64,000 nt of DNA, from positions 30,283 through 94,282 of the forward strand of contig JABHTG010000037.1 of the NCBI GenBank assembly GCA_018697205.1. The letters are read 5' to 3'. Made by a program: the position numbers and the translations under genes. Source of the stretch: Nitrospina sp. (GTDB taxonomy: Bacteria > Nitrospinota > Nitrospinia > Nitrospinales > VA-1). Positions 19,249 to 28,814 of the stretch are shown piece after piece (the stretch's first letter is position 1; each line of letters starts with the position of its first letter). Below the pieces are notes generated by a model. That model made no database searches. It saw nothing but the letters and a program-made list of their open reading frames with translations, and was not told the origin of the DNA.

Positions 19249-19761
19249 TTAGGTTTTAATTTTTTGTTTAATAAAAGATTTTAATTTAAAACATTCACTG
19301 TTCATTTGATCTAAGCTATCTGCAAGTTTTAAAGTAAGCTGCTTCTGTATTTTTATTTGGATTGACTGCTCAAAATTATCTAGAATTGATTTTGTTATTT
19401 TTATAACCGAAACATCTTTCGATGCCGCACGGGCTGTGACATTCCTAGGTCGGTCAGTTATTAGGGAGATTTCTCCAAATATCGAACCTATTTCAATTTC
19501 TTTGACCATGATTTCTTCACTATCTTTAAGGGATATACGTCCTTCATCTAGATTATCATCAATTGACTTGTAAAGACCCACTTTCCCTTGAAGGACCACG
19601 TATAGCCAAGACTCAATAGCTCCTTGCTTTACGATAGTTTCCCCTTCCTGGTATTTTTCGAAAATTCCTTCTTTCTTCAGAAGTGAGGATTTTTCACTTT
19701 CAGTAAAATCTGCAAAAAAGGGTAGGTTCTTAATGTAATCAAGAACGGAAATTTTTTCCAT
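19249..19761 (-). CDS. Cyclic nucleotide-binding (CRP-like effector) domain protein without an HTH
   Basis: LPFFADFTESEKSSLLKKEGIFEKYQEGETIVKQGAIESWLYVVLQGKVGLYKS...IGSIFGEISLITDRPRNVTARAASKDVSVIKI. Confidence 0.88.
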   Translation of the reverse strand: MEKISVLDYIKNLPFFADFTESEKSSLLKKEGIFEKYQEGETIVKQGAIESWLYVVLQGKVGLYKSIDDNLDEGRISLKDSEEIMVKEIEIGSIFGEISLITDRPRNVTARAASKDVSVIKITKSILDNFEQSIQIKIQKQLTLKLADSLDQMNSECFKLKSFIKQKIKT

Positions 19762-20004
19762 TTAATAACCTTAAGTTAATAATACATCGTGGGCTGTTGG
19801 GTCTATATTCTAAATACTTTTTTATATTATCCTTGAAAAATATTAAAGTTCCAGAGGAATCTGTAAATTATTTATGAGGGAATTTTTTGGATATTTAATA
19901 TCCAGTGATAAAATAGTCGATTTTTTTTAGGATGTTACTGATCATATGATAGGTTAGTTGAACAGTGAATGATTCTTGGAGATTAGTCTTTATAGAGAAC
20001 TTTT

Positions 20005-20391
20005 ATGAGTGCACAGCAACTTTTAAATGATTTGTTAGAGCATCTACCATTGAGAGTTTACGGAAGAGGAGCTGTGTTGACCCTGCTTCGTGAAATGGGA
20101 TTTGTGGTGAAAAATAAAACTCCTCTGACAGTGCTTGATGTTTTTCGCGATGATGAGTCAGGGGAATTGGTATGCAAGCTTACTCCTGATGGGACGGGAG
20201 AGTTTACCGCGGCACTATCCAACCTAAAATTAGATATTGTTCATCCTCTCTACAGAAAAGTTAAAGATTATCAAATAGAAGTTTCTGAGGCCCTCGGGAA
20301 ACAGGATGTCGAAGATTCGCGGCAAACACAGATTGAAAGTGAAGATCGCGGTGGGTTACGTGTCAGCGATCTATATAAAAATAAAAAATAG
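20005..20391 (+). CDS. Hypothetical protein
   Basis: 128-aa ORF with no dense competing ORF; family not recognised. Confidence 0.55.
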   Translation: MSAQQLLNDLLEHLPLRVYGRGAVLTLLREMGFVVKNKTPLTVLDVFRDDESGELVCKLTPDGTGEFTAALSNLKLDIVHPLYRKVKDYQIEVSEALGKQDVEDSRQTQIESEDRGGLRVSDLYKNKK

Positions 20392-20445
20392 TCTTTGGGC
20401 GTATTTAGGTAAGATAGCTGGCTCAAAATTGTAAGGGGAGAGTTT

Positions 20446-21786
20446 TTACTTTTCAGAGTTAATGAATTTTTTTAGAAAAGGAAACATCGCACCTCGTTTT
20501 TCGATCATCTCTTCACGCGATTTTTTAACAACCGCTTCGTCAATAAGAGCGACATTTCTCTCTTCAGCAAACCTCTCAATTCCTTTAACGACCATCCCTC
20601 GTGCAAATGAAGGTATTCGTTCCAATCGTTCTTTAGCTTCTGGAGTCCATTGAATGTGGAATTCAACTTCTAGGCCAAGAGTATCTTCCACTTTTAGAGT
20701 AATTTCCTTACCGCCATGTTTCCCTGGCTCGTAGTCACATGAAGGGTCCCCAGCCATATAGTTTCCTGTTTCTGCAAAAGCACGAGCACGGCAACCAGAA
20801 CACATCGAAGAGAATTCGCAGGTTCCACATTTCCCTTCTAATTGTTTACGATCCCGTAACTGAATCATCAATGGGGAGTTGTCCCAAAGCTCCTTAAATG
20901 AGGTAGTTTTTAAATTACCAATAGATTCTTCAATAAATGGGCAAGGTGTCATATTTCCTTCAGGTGAAATTCTACTATAATGGGTTCCTGCCGGACAACC
21001 ACCTGAATAAGTACGCGTGTATACAGAATCAGGGTCATTTTCATAAACAACTCGTTTGTATTGGGGGGCGCATTTTGAATTTATCATTAAACGACCCTTG
21101 TATTTCATCTGCTGTTCATAGAGCATTTTGAGAGCTTCTTCGTATGCCTCGTTAGAAATATCGGTATTCCCTTGACCTCGCCCCGTACAAACTAGGAAAT
21201 ATAAATTGAAAGCAATTGCTCCTATCTTTTCTGTAAATGCGACAACATCAGGAATTTCTTTGTAGTTCATGTCTGAGACTGACATCTGAATAAGAAAATC
21301 TACGCCGACCTCATTTAATATTCTGAAGGCTTCCATCGACTGTTCCCAAGCTCCGGAAACACCTCGAAATTTGTTATGTTTCACCGCATCCATAGAATCA
21401 ATACTTATTCCTACTCCATGTGCACCTGCCTCCTTAATTTTTTGAGCGTTAGTTTTGTTGATGAGGGTTCCATTTGTGCCTAAGACGACCATAAATTTTT
21501 TGTCTGCTGCATAACGAATGACTTCATATATATCTGGGCGCAGTAGAGGTTCGCCACCAGTAAGAATAAGAAAAGCATTAGGGTTGACTTCGGCGATTTG
21601 GTCGATTACTCGTTTGCACTCATTTGTGTCTAACTCGTCTGTGCGAAACCCACCACGAAAATCAGCATCAAGGTAGCAGTGATCACAATTTAAGTTACAC
21701 CTTTTGGTAAGATTCCAGGAAATAGAGTATGCTCGAAAATCCATTTTTTCTGGTTTGATTTTAAGTGTGTCTGATGTTGTAGGCAT
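20446..21786 (-). CDS. Radical SAM/SPASM protein (AhbD/NirJ-like) with C-terminal PCP_red domain
   Basis: CNLNCDHCY; LTGGEPLLRPDIYEVIRYA; SPASM-type cysteines GGCPAGTHYSRISPEGNMTPCPF...CGTCEFSSMCSGCRARA; C-terminal WTPEAKERLERIPSFARGMVVKGIERFAEERNVALIDEAVV. Confidence 0.9.
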   Translation of the reverse strand: MPTTSDTLKIKPEKMDFRAYSISWNLTKRCNLNCDHCYLDADFRGGFRTDELDTNECKRVIDQIAEVNPNAFLILTGGEPLLRPDIYEVIRYAADKKFMVVLGTNGTLINKTNAQKIKEAGAHGVGISIDSMDAVKHNKFRGVSGAWEQSMEAFRILNEVGVDFLIQMSVSDMNYKEIPDVVAFTEKIGAIAFNLYFLVCTGRGQGNTDISNEAYEEALKMLYEQQMKYKGRLMINSKCAPQYKRVVYENDPDSVYTRTYSGGCPAGTHYSRISPEGNMTPCPFIEESIGNLKTTSFKELWDNSPLMIQLRDRKQLEGKCGTCEFSSMCSGCRARAFAETGNYMAGDPSCDYEPGKHGGKEITLKVEDTLGLEVEFHIQWTPEAKERLERIPSFARGMVVKGIERFAEERNVALIDEAVVKKSREEMIEKRGAMFPFLKKFINSEK

Positions 21787-22143
21787 TTAGTTTTTGTGTT
21801 TTTTTTCTTGAGTTCTTTTTTTTGTTTTGTTTTTTATTGCAGATTTATTATTCGTTTTTTTGTATAAAATTATTTTATCAATTTTGTTCTTTTTTCCTAG
21901 TTTTATAGTGGCAAGTGACTCTTGTTGTTCCAAGTAGTTTGAGGAAAAACTTAAGTCTATTTTATAACTGTTTAATGAAGATCCATGTTTCATCTCACCC
22001 GCTTTATGTGGGTGCGCGCTAACATTAAATGAAAAAATAAATAACGTGCATAAAACTAAAAGTAAATTTAAAAGAAAGTATCTCACTTTAGAACCCTCAT
22101 TGTAATTTGTTATTATGCATTGGTTCAAAACATTAAGAAACAT
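21787..22143 (-). CDS. Small secreted/basic hypothetical protein (start uncertain)
   Basis: Hydrophobic signal-like segment YFLLNLLLVLCTLFIFSFNVSAHPHKAG and Lys-rich C-terminus; directly upstream of the radical SAM gene. Confidence 0.5.
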   Translation of the reverse strand: MFLNVLNQCIITNYNEGSKVRYFLLNLLLVLCTLFIFSFNVSAHPHKAGEMKHGSSLNSYKIDLSFSSNYLEQQESLATIKLGKKNKIDKIILYKKTNNKSAIKNKTKKRTQEKKHKN

Positions 22144-22225
22144 TGATTCGTGATTAATTACTATTTTTACCGTGTTTTTCTTATATCATAAGAATGATGA
22201 GACCAATAACTAATTTTAGCTGAAA

Positions 22226-23074
22226 GTGGGTTTTGAATTGAGAAGATTATTTAGGTTTCCCTTACGGCCAATAAAAAGTATTACATTTGCTAGTCTAATG
22301 CTAGTTTTCCCGGCTTTTATACTGTCCTCTTGTATCAATGCGTATTTTTTTAACGGTCTTCCACTAAAACAAGATAATAAAGGGACCCTCTCAATAACCT
22401 CTGATGATCCTGTATTTGATTTGCTTGAAAAAAAATGGGTTTCTAGCTTTTATTTTGATCGAGGAATGAAATATAAGCGTACTCGACTGAAGGTGGTCTC
22501 TCTTTCTAATTTATTAAAAAGATATAATCTTGATATTAATCTTGATGCAATTCTCCTTAGGTGCGCTGATGATTATGAGGGTATAATCTCAATTAATGAT
22601 GTAAAACACTACGATATTCAAGTTGCGTTGAAAGTTGAATTGGCTGAAGAGGATATTAGACCTGATTGGTTAAAGCCATTGCTAATTGTGGTACCGAATC
22701 ACTCAAAGCCTCCTTTTTCCGAGCGTTTTTTTACAGCTAATATTAATGAATTACGTTTTGTTAGATTAGCGGATTATTATGCTCCGCTTGAGATTTTTGG
22801 GTTGAAAAATATATCCGCAAAATTTGGATTAGATATTTTTAAGAATAACTGTCTATTCTGTCATTCGATAAATAAGGTTGGGGGTAATAAAGGTAGTTCT
22901 TTGGTAAGTGCATTTAACTTAAATTTAGATAGAGAAAAACAAAGATTTAGAGATAGGTTTATAGAAAAACATGGAGCTAGCAATAGCAGTCAAAATATGA
23001 GTCAATTTTTAGTTAAAGGTCAGTTTGACTCCTTATTAGCATTTTTGCGCGAAGTGTCTATAAACAATACTTAA
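22226..23074 (+). CDS. Lipoprotein c-type cytochrome with an N-terminal molybdopterin-oxidoreductase-like region
   Basis: Lipobox-like LSSC; single heme c motif NNCLFCHSINK; upstream VSLSNLLKRYNLD...LLRCADDYEGIISINDVKHY...LKPLLIVVPN resembles the oxidoreductase molybdopterin-binding fold. Confidence 0.65.
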   Translation: MGFELRRLFRFPLRPIKSITFASLMLVFPAFILSSCINAYFFNGLPLKQDNKGTLSITSDDPVFDLLEKKWVSSFYFDRGMKYKRTRLKVVSLSNLLKRYNLDINLDAILLRCADDYEGIISINDVKHYDIQVALKVELAEEDIRPDWLKPLLIVVPNHSKPPFSERFFTANINELRFVRLADYYAPLEIFGLKNISAKFGLDIFKNNCLFCHSINKVGGNKGSSLVSAFNLNLDREKQRFRDRFIEKHGASNSSQNMSQFLVKGQFDSLLAFLREVSINNT

Positions 23075-23205
23075 TCAACCAATATAATCTGCGTTCAAGT
23101 TCAATCTATTTAGGACCTTGACAGTTTATTCGTGCGTGATATCGTTTAGTGGTTGGGTTGAAATTTATTGTTCTTGTTTTTTACTTTTTAAGAAAGTAAC
23201 TATTT

Positions 23206-23601
23206 ATGTCTTTAGCGGTAGTCTTATTTTTTGCTATTGGTACCCTTTGTGAAGTGTACCTACTAACTCTTGTGAGTGGCTACATAAGTATTATGAATAC
23301 GTTATCACTCATAATGTTTACATTCTTGGTGGGTAATATAATTGGGAGAAGTTGGGGGAAAGAATATTTTGAGAAAATGCAGTGGCATTTGAAGTCTCGA
23401 AGTGTGCCAGCAGATGATGTTCTCAACGGTTCGGTGATGGCTTTGTCAGGTATGTTTTTAGTAACCCCGGGAGTGATTACTGACGTGATTGGAGTTTTAA
23501 TACTCTTCCCAATAACTCGTAGTATCTTTAAAGATATTGCAGAAAGTCTGATTAAGAGAAAAATTATGAATGGTGAGCTCTACTACTTTTTTAAGGATTA
23601 A
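23206..23601 (+). CDS. fxsA: FxsA-family membrane protein
   Basis: GTLCEVYLLTLVSGYIS...DDVLNGSVMALSGMFLVTPGVITDVIGVLILFPITRSIF. Confidence 0.8.
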   Translation: MSLAVVLFFAIGTLCEVYLLTLVSGYISIMNTLSLIMFTFLVGNIIGRSWGKEYFEKMQWHLKSRSVPADDVLNGSVMALSGMFLVTPGVITDVIGVLILFPITRSIFKDIAESLIKRKIMNGELYYFFKD

Positions 23602-24338
23602 TGTTTCTACCTTTGAGAGTCATGTTTTTTTTATTCCCTCCTCGTAATTTAAAACCGGAACTACTTGATTTAGATGAGGCTCCATTTGAAGAGGTTAAGG
23701 ATAGCCTTGAAGATGTTCGCCTAGTCAATAGATATCTTGGTGGTTACAGAGTCCTGCTATATTACATCCGTGATTTTATAAAGGGACAGCCTTTGGGTAA
23801 AGAGTTTTTGATCTTGGACCTAGCTACTGGTTCAGCAGATCAACCTATAGCTGTGGTCGATTTGGCGCGCAAGCTTAATGTAAAAATAAAGATTATAGCT
23901 TTGGACATAAACTCTAAAATGCTGAACTATGCAGGTGAAAAAATTAGAAACTACCCGGAAATTTCTTTGATTCAGGGTGACATTCATTCTCCTCCTTTTG
24001 CCAAGAATAGCTTTGATGTGGTAATGAATTCGTTATCTTTACATCATTTTACAAGAGATCAGGCAATAAATATTTTGCGAATAGCAAACTTTATGAGCCG
24101 ATGTGGATTTATAATTAACGACTTGCATAGAAGTCGAATAGCTTATTTTTTTATTTATACCTTAACTCGCTTAGTTACAAAAAACCGTCTTACTCGTTAC
24201 GATGCCCCAGTATCAGTTATGAATGCATTTACTCCTTCTGAAATGTGTGAAATGGCTCAAGAGGCTAGTTTGAAAGACTTTAAAGTGAGTCGACACTTTC
24301 CCTATCGCATAGGGTTAGTTGGAACTAAAATGGATTAA
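23601..24338 (+). CDS. SAM-dependent class I methyltransferase
   Basis: FLILDLATGSADQPIAVVDLARK...IIALDINSKMLNYA...FDVVMNSLSLHHF. Confidence 0.85.
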   Translation: MFLPLRVMFFLFPPRNLKPELLDLDEAPFEEVKDSLEDVRLVNRYLGGYRVLLYYIRDFIKGQPLGKEFLILDLATGSADQPIAVVDLARKLNVKIKIIALDINSKMLNYAGEKIRNYPEISLIQGDIHSPPFAKNSFDVVMNSLSLHHFTRDQAINILRIANFMSRCGFIINDLHRSRIAYFFIYTLTRLVTKNRLTRYDAPVSVMNAFTPSEMCEMAQEASLKDFKVSRHFPYRIGLVGTKMD

Positions 24339-24481
24339 GTGCATGTATATTGAGGAACATTTGATTTGTTATGAAAAAGATGGCTTGCTATTCTTTACTT
24401 TTTTATAGATAGCGCATCAAAGGTTTTTTTAGTAAAATATACCTATTTAAATTTAGATTAAACAAGTCAGGAGAAAAAATT

Positions 24482-25294
24482 TTGAATATAATTACAAAGT
24501 TTAAAAATATGTTTTCAAGTACAAGTGTTAGTGTTGCTGAGCCAGTTCCTGTTGAGGAACCTGTCTCGGTTAATACTAGCAGTGAAAAAATAAATAGAAC
24601 TTCAGAGTCAGTCGAAGATAATAAGCCTTTCTCCGAACCTGAACCTGCTGTTCGTCGAGTTATAAGAGTGCCGGCAGTCGCAGATGATATTTTTCCACCT
24701 AATGATGAAAATAATATTTTAATAAAAGCTCAACCCTCATTATCAGGTGATCAATGCCTTTTTATGGTCAACCGACCTTTATTCTTAGGGCATTCTTGGT
24801 GGTTTCCCAACTTTGAAAGCGCTGAAGGGTCACCATTGGCAGAACGCTTATTTAGCTTAGAGAATGTGGAGTCAGTCCTTATCAATGAATCTACCGCTAC
24901 AATTACGAGAAAAGATAAAAGCGTACATGACTGGAAATCTTTGGGAATCGAGATAGGTAATGTTTTACGTGGACTCCTTAAAGAAGGAGGGGCGTTGATT
25001 TCTCAGAAGATAATTAGTGAGATACCCAGTCAAGATGAAATTCAATTAGGTATTCAAAAAGCGATTGACGAAGAAGTCAATCCTGGGGTTGCTGGGCATG
25101 GAGGTCTGATTACTTTGCAACATATTAAAGGTAATACGATTACCATAAAAATGGGAGGGGGTTGTCAAGGTTGTAGTTCTGCCGATTTGACATTAAAACA
25201 AGGAATTCATGGGTCGTTTCGGAAGTTTGTTCCAACTGTTGGAGCTATTTTTGATGAGACCGATCACGCTGCCGGATTAAACCCATACTTTTAA
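24482..25294 (+). CDS. nfuA: NifU/Nfu-type Fe-S scaffold (Nfu_N plus C-terminal NifU domain), TTG start
   Basis: FLGHSWWFPNFESAEGSPLAERLFSLENVESVLI (Nfu_N) and GGLITLQHIKGNTITIKMGGGCQGCSSADLTLKQGI. Confidence 0.88.
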   Translation: MNIITKFKNMFSSTSVSVAEPVPVEEPVSVNTSSEKINRTSESVEDNKPFSEPEPAVRRVIRVPAVADDIFPPNDENNILIKAQPSLSGDQCLFMVNRPLFLGHSWWFPNFESAEGSPLAERLFSLENVESVLINESTATITRKDKSVHDWKSLGIEIGNVLRGLLKEGGALISQKIISEIPSQDEIQLGIQKAIDEEVNPGVAGHGGLITLQHIKGNTITIKMGGGCQGCSSADLTLKQGIHGSFRKFVPTVGAIFDETDHAAGLNPYF

Positions 25295-25308
25295 GGAATA
25301 GAAACTTT

Positions 25309-25653
25309 ATGCCCAAATTGACAAAGTTTAGAATCCAAATAGAAACTGGAAACAAGGGAATCGAAGAGCCTGTGCGGTTTAGTTTTAATAGTCATGTATT
25401 GCCTCTTGAGGATTTGTCAGGAGGAACGAATCCTGGAGAAACTCTTGAGGGTAGTTACTCTGTTAATAGCATGGCTCATTCAATGGCATTGGTTGGTCCT
25501 GAAAAGGGAACCTGGTCTATTCAAAAAATCAAAGTTGATTTCGAATGTGAAAATACCCCACCTTATTCGGTTGAATATTCTTCAGTTGAACTAGATGAAT
25601 CCCTAGAATTAGATATCTGGAAGGATCCACCACTTTCGACCTTTGATGTTTAA
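25309..25653 (+). CDS. Hypothetical protein
   Basis: 114-aa ORF just downstream of nfuA; family not recognised. Confidence 0.55.
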   Translation: MPKLTKFRIQIETGNKGIEEPVRFSFNSHVLPLEDLSGGTNPGETLEGSYSVNSMAHSMALVGPEKGTWSIQKIKVDFECENTPPYSVEYSSVELDESLELDIWKDPPLSTFDV

Positions 25654-25754
25654 TCGTGTTCTCTTATTTTGGTTCCCAGCGGGATTAGGTGATCGAAAAT
25701 TGAAAGCAATAATTTTCTAGTTCTTTAATTATTTTTTGATTATTGGATTAAAGT

Positions 25755-26105
25755 TTGTTGTATAGGTTGAGTGATATGAATACAGAAACAATGCCAGAAG
25801 TTTTACCTGATATCGAGCATGAAAAAGATGAAGAAGGTTATACTAGTAAGACGTATCTCCCACTTTATAAAGTAATTATGTGGGATGATGATGTGACAAC
25901 TATGGAGTTTGTTATTCGTATGCTCACCAATCTTTTTAGAAAGGATTTTACAACAGCAGAACACTTAATGTATGAGATTCATTTTAAAGGCGCTGCTCAT
26001 GTAGAAACACTACCTCTTGAGCAGGCTGAGTTTAAAGTAGAACAGGTTCACTCTGCAGCTGCTATAGAGCAGTTTCCTTTTCGTTGCACTATTGAACCGG
26101 TTTAA
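25755..26105 (+). CDS. clpS: ClpS-family adaptor
   Basis: YKVIMWDDDVTTMEFVIRMLTNLFRKDFTTAEHLMYEIHFKGAAHVETLPLEQAEFKVEQVH. Confidence 0.85.
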   Translation: MLYRLSDMNTETMPEVLPDIEHEKDEEGYTSKTYLPLYKVIMWDDDVTTMEFVIRMLTNLFRKDFTTAEHLMYEIHFKGAAHVETLPLEQAEFKVEQVHSAAAIEQFPFRCTIEPV

Positions 26106-26111
26106 CCTGTA

Positions 26112-27398
26112 TTATCTGCTTTCAATAGGGATATAATCTCTGGTTTTTACACCAGTGTATATCTGCCTAGGTCGCCCAATCCGAAAATCATCGTCTTTTT
26201 GTAATTCCTTCCATTGAGCAATCCAACCAGGTAAGCGCCCCATGGCAAACATAACAGGAAACATGTTAACCGGAAAATTGATTGCTTTGTAGATTAGACC
26301 AGAATAAAAATCTACATTAGGGTAAAGTTTTTTCTCGATAAAATAATCTTCCTTGAGGGCAATTTCCTCCAACTCGAGAGCAATATCTAATAAAGGTTCG
26401 CTAGTGGAGAAATTTTTTAAAACTTTATCGGCCATTGCTTTAATGATCTTTGATCTGGGATCAAAGTTTTTGTACACCCGATGTCCAAACCCCATAAGGC
26501 GGAAGGGATCATTGGGGTCTTTTGCTTTTTTTACATATTTCTGAACATCTCCTCCATCGTCATATATTTTTTGAAGCATCTCTATGACTGCTTGGTTGGC
26601 TCCACCGTGAAGCGGCCCCCACAAAGCATAGATTGCTGCTGATATTGAAGCAAAAAGATTACACATTGAGCTACCTACTAGTCTGACAGAACTAGTAGAG
26701 CAGTTTTGTTCGTGATCGGCATGAAGAATGAGTAGTACTTCTAAGGCCTTAGCTATGACCGGGTCCACTTCATATTGTTCGCAAGGTGTCGCAAACATCA
26801 TTTTTAAAAAATTAGTTGGATAGCTCAGTGAATTATCTGGGTAGGGAAGAGGTTGCCCGATAGACTTTTTATAGCTGTATGCGGCGATAGTGGGTAATTT
26901 AGCTATAAGTCGATGAATGGCTATCTCCACTTCCTGATCATCACGAACGCTTAGTTCATTTTGATAGAAAGTTGCTAGTGATCCAACAACCGCGCTGCAT
27001 ACAGCCATAGGGTGAGAATTAATCGGAAAACCGTCATAAAATCTTTTAATCGATTCATGAACCATTGAGTGATGGGTGATATTATGATTGAAGTCTGTAA
27101 GCTGTTGGGAGTTTGGGAGTATTCCGTATATAAGTAGATATGCAGTTTCAATAAAGGTACTTTTTTCGGCTAACTGGTCAATAGGGATGCCTCTATATAA
27201 AAGAATACCTTTTTCACCATCAAGAAAAGTTATAGAGCTTTTGCAAGAACCTGTGCTCATGAACCCTGGGTCGAAGGTAATCAAGCCTGTTTCTTTTCGG
27301 AGCTTTCCAATATCGATTGCCTTCTCTCCAAAGCTTCCTTCGATAACTGGGAATTCATAAGTTTTGCCTTGATAGATGACCTTTGCTGTGTCAGCCAT
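26112..27398 (-). CDS. gltA: Citrate synthase
   Basis: ILLYRGIPIDQLAEKSTFIETAYLLIYG...LHADHEQNCSTSSVRLVGSS...LWGPLHGGANQAVIEML...GFGHRVYKNFDPR. Confidence 0.97.
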   Translation of the reverse strand: MADTAKVIYQGKTYEFPVIEGSFGEKAIDIGKLRKETGLITFDPGFMSTGSCKSSITFLDGEKGILLYRGIPIDQLAEKSTFIETAYLLIYGILPNSQQLTDFNHNITHHSMVHESIKRFYDGFPINSHPMAVCSAVVGSLATFYQNELSVRDDQEVEIAIHRLIAKLPTIAAYSYKKSIGQPLPYPDNSLSYPTNFLKMMFATPCEQYEVDPVIAKALEVLLILHADHEQNCSTSSVRLVGSSMCNLFASISAAIYALWGPLHGGANQAVIEMLQKIYDDGGDVQKYVKKAKDPNDPFRLMGFGHRVYKNFDPRSKIIKAMADKVLKNFSTSEPLLDIALELEEIALKEDYFIEKKLYPNVDFYSGLIYKAINFPVNMFPVMFAMGRLPGWIAQWKELQKDDDFRIGRPRQIYTGVKTRDYIPIESR

Positions 27399-27581
27399 AA
27401 ACCTCCTTCTCCAAGATGAAAAGTCTTATAAAATATTTCTGCTATTTTTAAGCGTGTTCATTATACTTGGTACATGTATTATAACGTTTAAGAAATCTTT
27501 GAGAACCATTGTTTTGCAGATTTTAGTCTATTTTTATTGATGGGTTCGTCACTTCAACTATAAGAGTCTTAAAAGGGTTTT

Positions 27582-28814
27582 ATGAAAAATAATAATATAT
27601 TGCTCTATTTGATGTTAATAGGTATTTCAACCGGAGGACTTTGTGGTTGGGTTTTTGGTAAAGAGATGCTAGTAGTCGATTGGATCGGCGAAATGTTTCT
27701 CGATGCTCTTAAAATGCTAGTTATCCCACTTATTGTCTCATCTATGATTGTTGGTATTACTGGCCTAGGTGATATTCGTAAAGTTGGTAAGGCTGGGACG
27801 ATTACCCTTGTATATTTTTTATCAACTTCCGGCATTGCTGTAATAGCTGGAATTATTGTAGTCAATATTATGCAACCTGGTTTAGGAGTAGAATTAACTT
27901 CAGATATTCCTGCAAAAGTAGCTGATAAAGAATCAATTGGGATGACAGATATACTTAAAAGTTTTGTCACACCCAATCTCTTTCAATCTATGGCTAAAAT
28001 GGAAATCTTACCGATTATTATGTTTTCTCTTGTATTTGGAGGAGTGCTTACTACTTTAGGTGAAAAGGGGAAATTGGTGATCTCTGTTTTTGATGGGATC
28101 AACATGGCTATTATGAAAATTGTTCATATTGTAATGTATTTTGCTCCTCTGGGAGTATTCGCTTTAGTTTCCTCTAAGTTGGGTGCTGCAGGGGGAGGAG
28201 ATTTGTTTCTTTTAGAATTACTTAAGATTGGAAAGTTTGCTGTCACAGTTATATTAGGCTTAATGATTCACGCATTGATTACCCTGCCTGCTATTTTGTA
28301 CTTTGTTGCGAAAAAAAACCCATTAACATACTTTAAAAATATGAGTAGTGCTTTAACAACAGCTCTTTCTACTGCTAGCAGTGCAGCTACTTTGCCGGTG
28401 ACTATCGAGTGTGTTGAGGAAGAAAATAGAATTTCGAGACGTACCACTCTTTTTGTAATTCCGTTGGGTGCTACGGTAAATATGAACGGAACCGCTCTTT
28501 ATGAATCGATAGCTGCGATTTTTATTGCTCAAATGATTGGTGTTCATCTTGGATTAGGAGATCAGGTCTTGATTTTTTTAACCGCCACTCTTGCAGCTAT
28601 AGGGGCGGCTGGTATTCCTGAAGCTGGTCTTGTGACAATGGTAATTGTTTTACAAGCTGTTGGTCTTCCTTTAGAGGGTATCGGTATGCTCCTTTCTATT
28701 GACTGGTTTCTGGATCGTATAAGGACATCCGTTAATGTTTGGGGTGACTCAATTGGAGCTGCGGTGGTTGATCGTTTGGAAGGGAAAGATTCTAAGAAAG
28801 GAGAGTTCTCATGA
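27582..28814 (+). CDS. Dicarboxylate/amino acid:cation symporter (DAACS family)
   Basis: LDALKMLVIPLIVSSMIVGI...STASSAATLPVTIECVEE...PLGATVNMNGTALYESIAAIFIAQ. Confidence 0.95.
   Translation: MKNNNILLYLMLIGISTGGLCGWVFGKEMLVVDWIGEMFLDALKMLVIPLIVSSMIVGITGLGDIRKVGKAGTITLVYFLSTSGIAVIAGIIVVNIMQPGLGVELTSDIPAKVADKESIGMTDILKSFVTPNLFQSMAKMEILPIIMFSLVFGGVLTTLGEKGKLVISVFDGINMAIMKIVHIVMYFAPLGVFALVSSKLGAAGGGDLFLLELLKIGKFAVTVILGLMIHALITLPAILYFVAKKNPLTYFKNMSSALTTALSTASSAATLPVTIECVEEENRISRRTTLFVIPLGATVNMNGTALYESIAAIFIAQMIGVHLGLGDQVLIFLTATLAAIGAAGIPEAGLVTMVIVLQAVGLPLEGIGMLLSIDWFLDRIRTSVNVWGDSIGAAVVDRLEGKDSKKGEFS

Noticed and set aside
27605-27976. 123-aa minus-strand ORF inside the symporter gene
   Set aside because: Antisense shadow; the symporter frame carries clear DAACS motifs.
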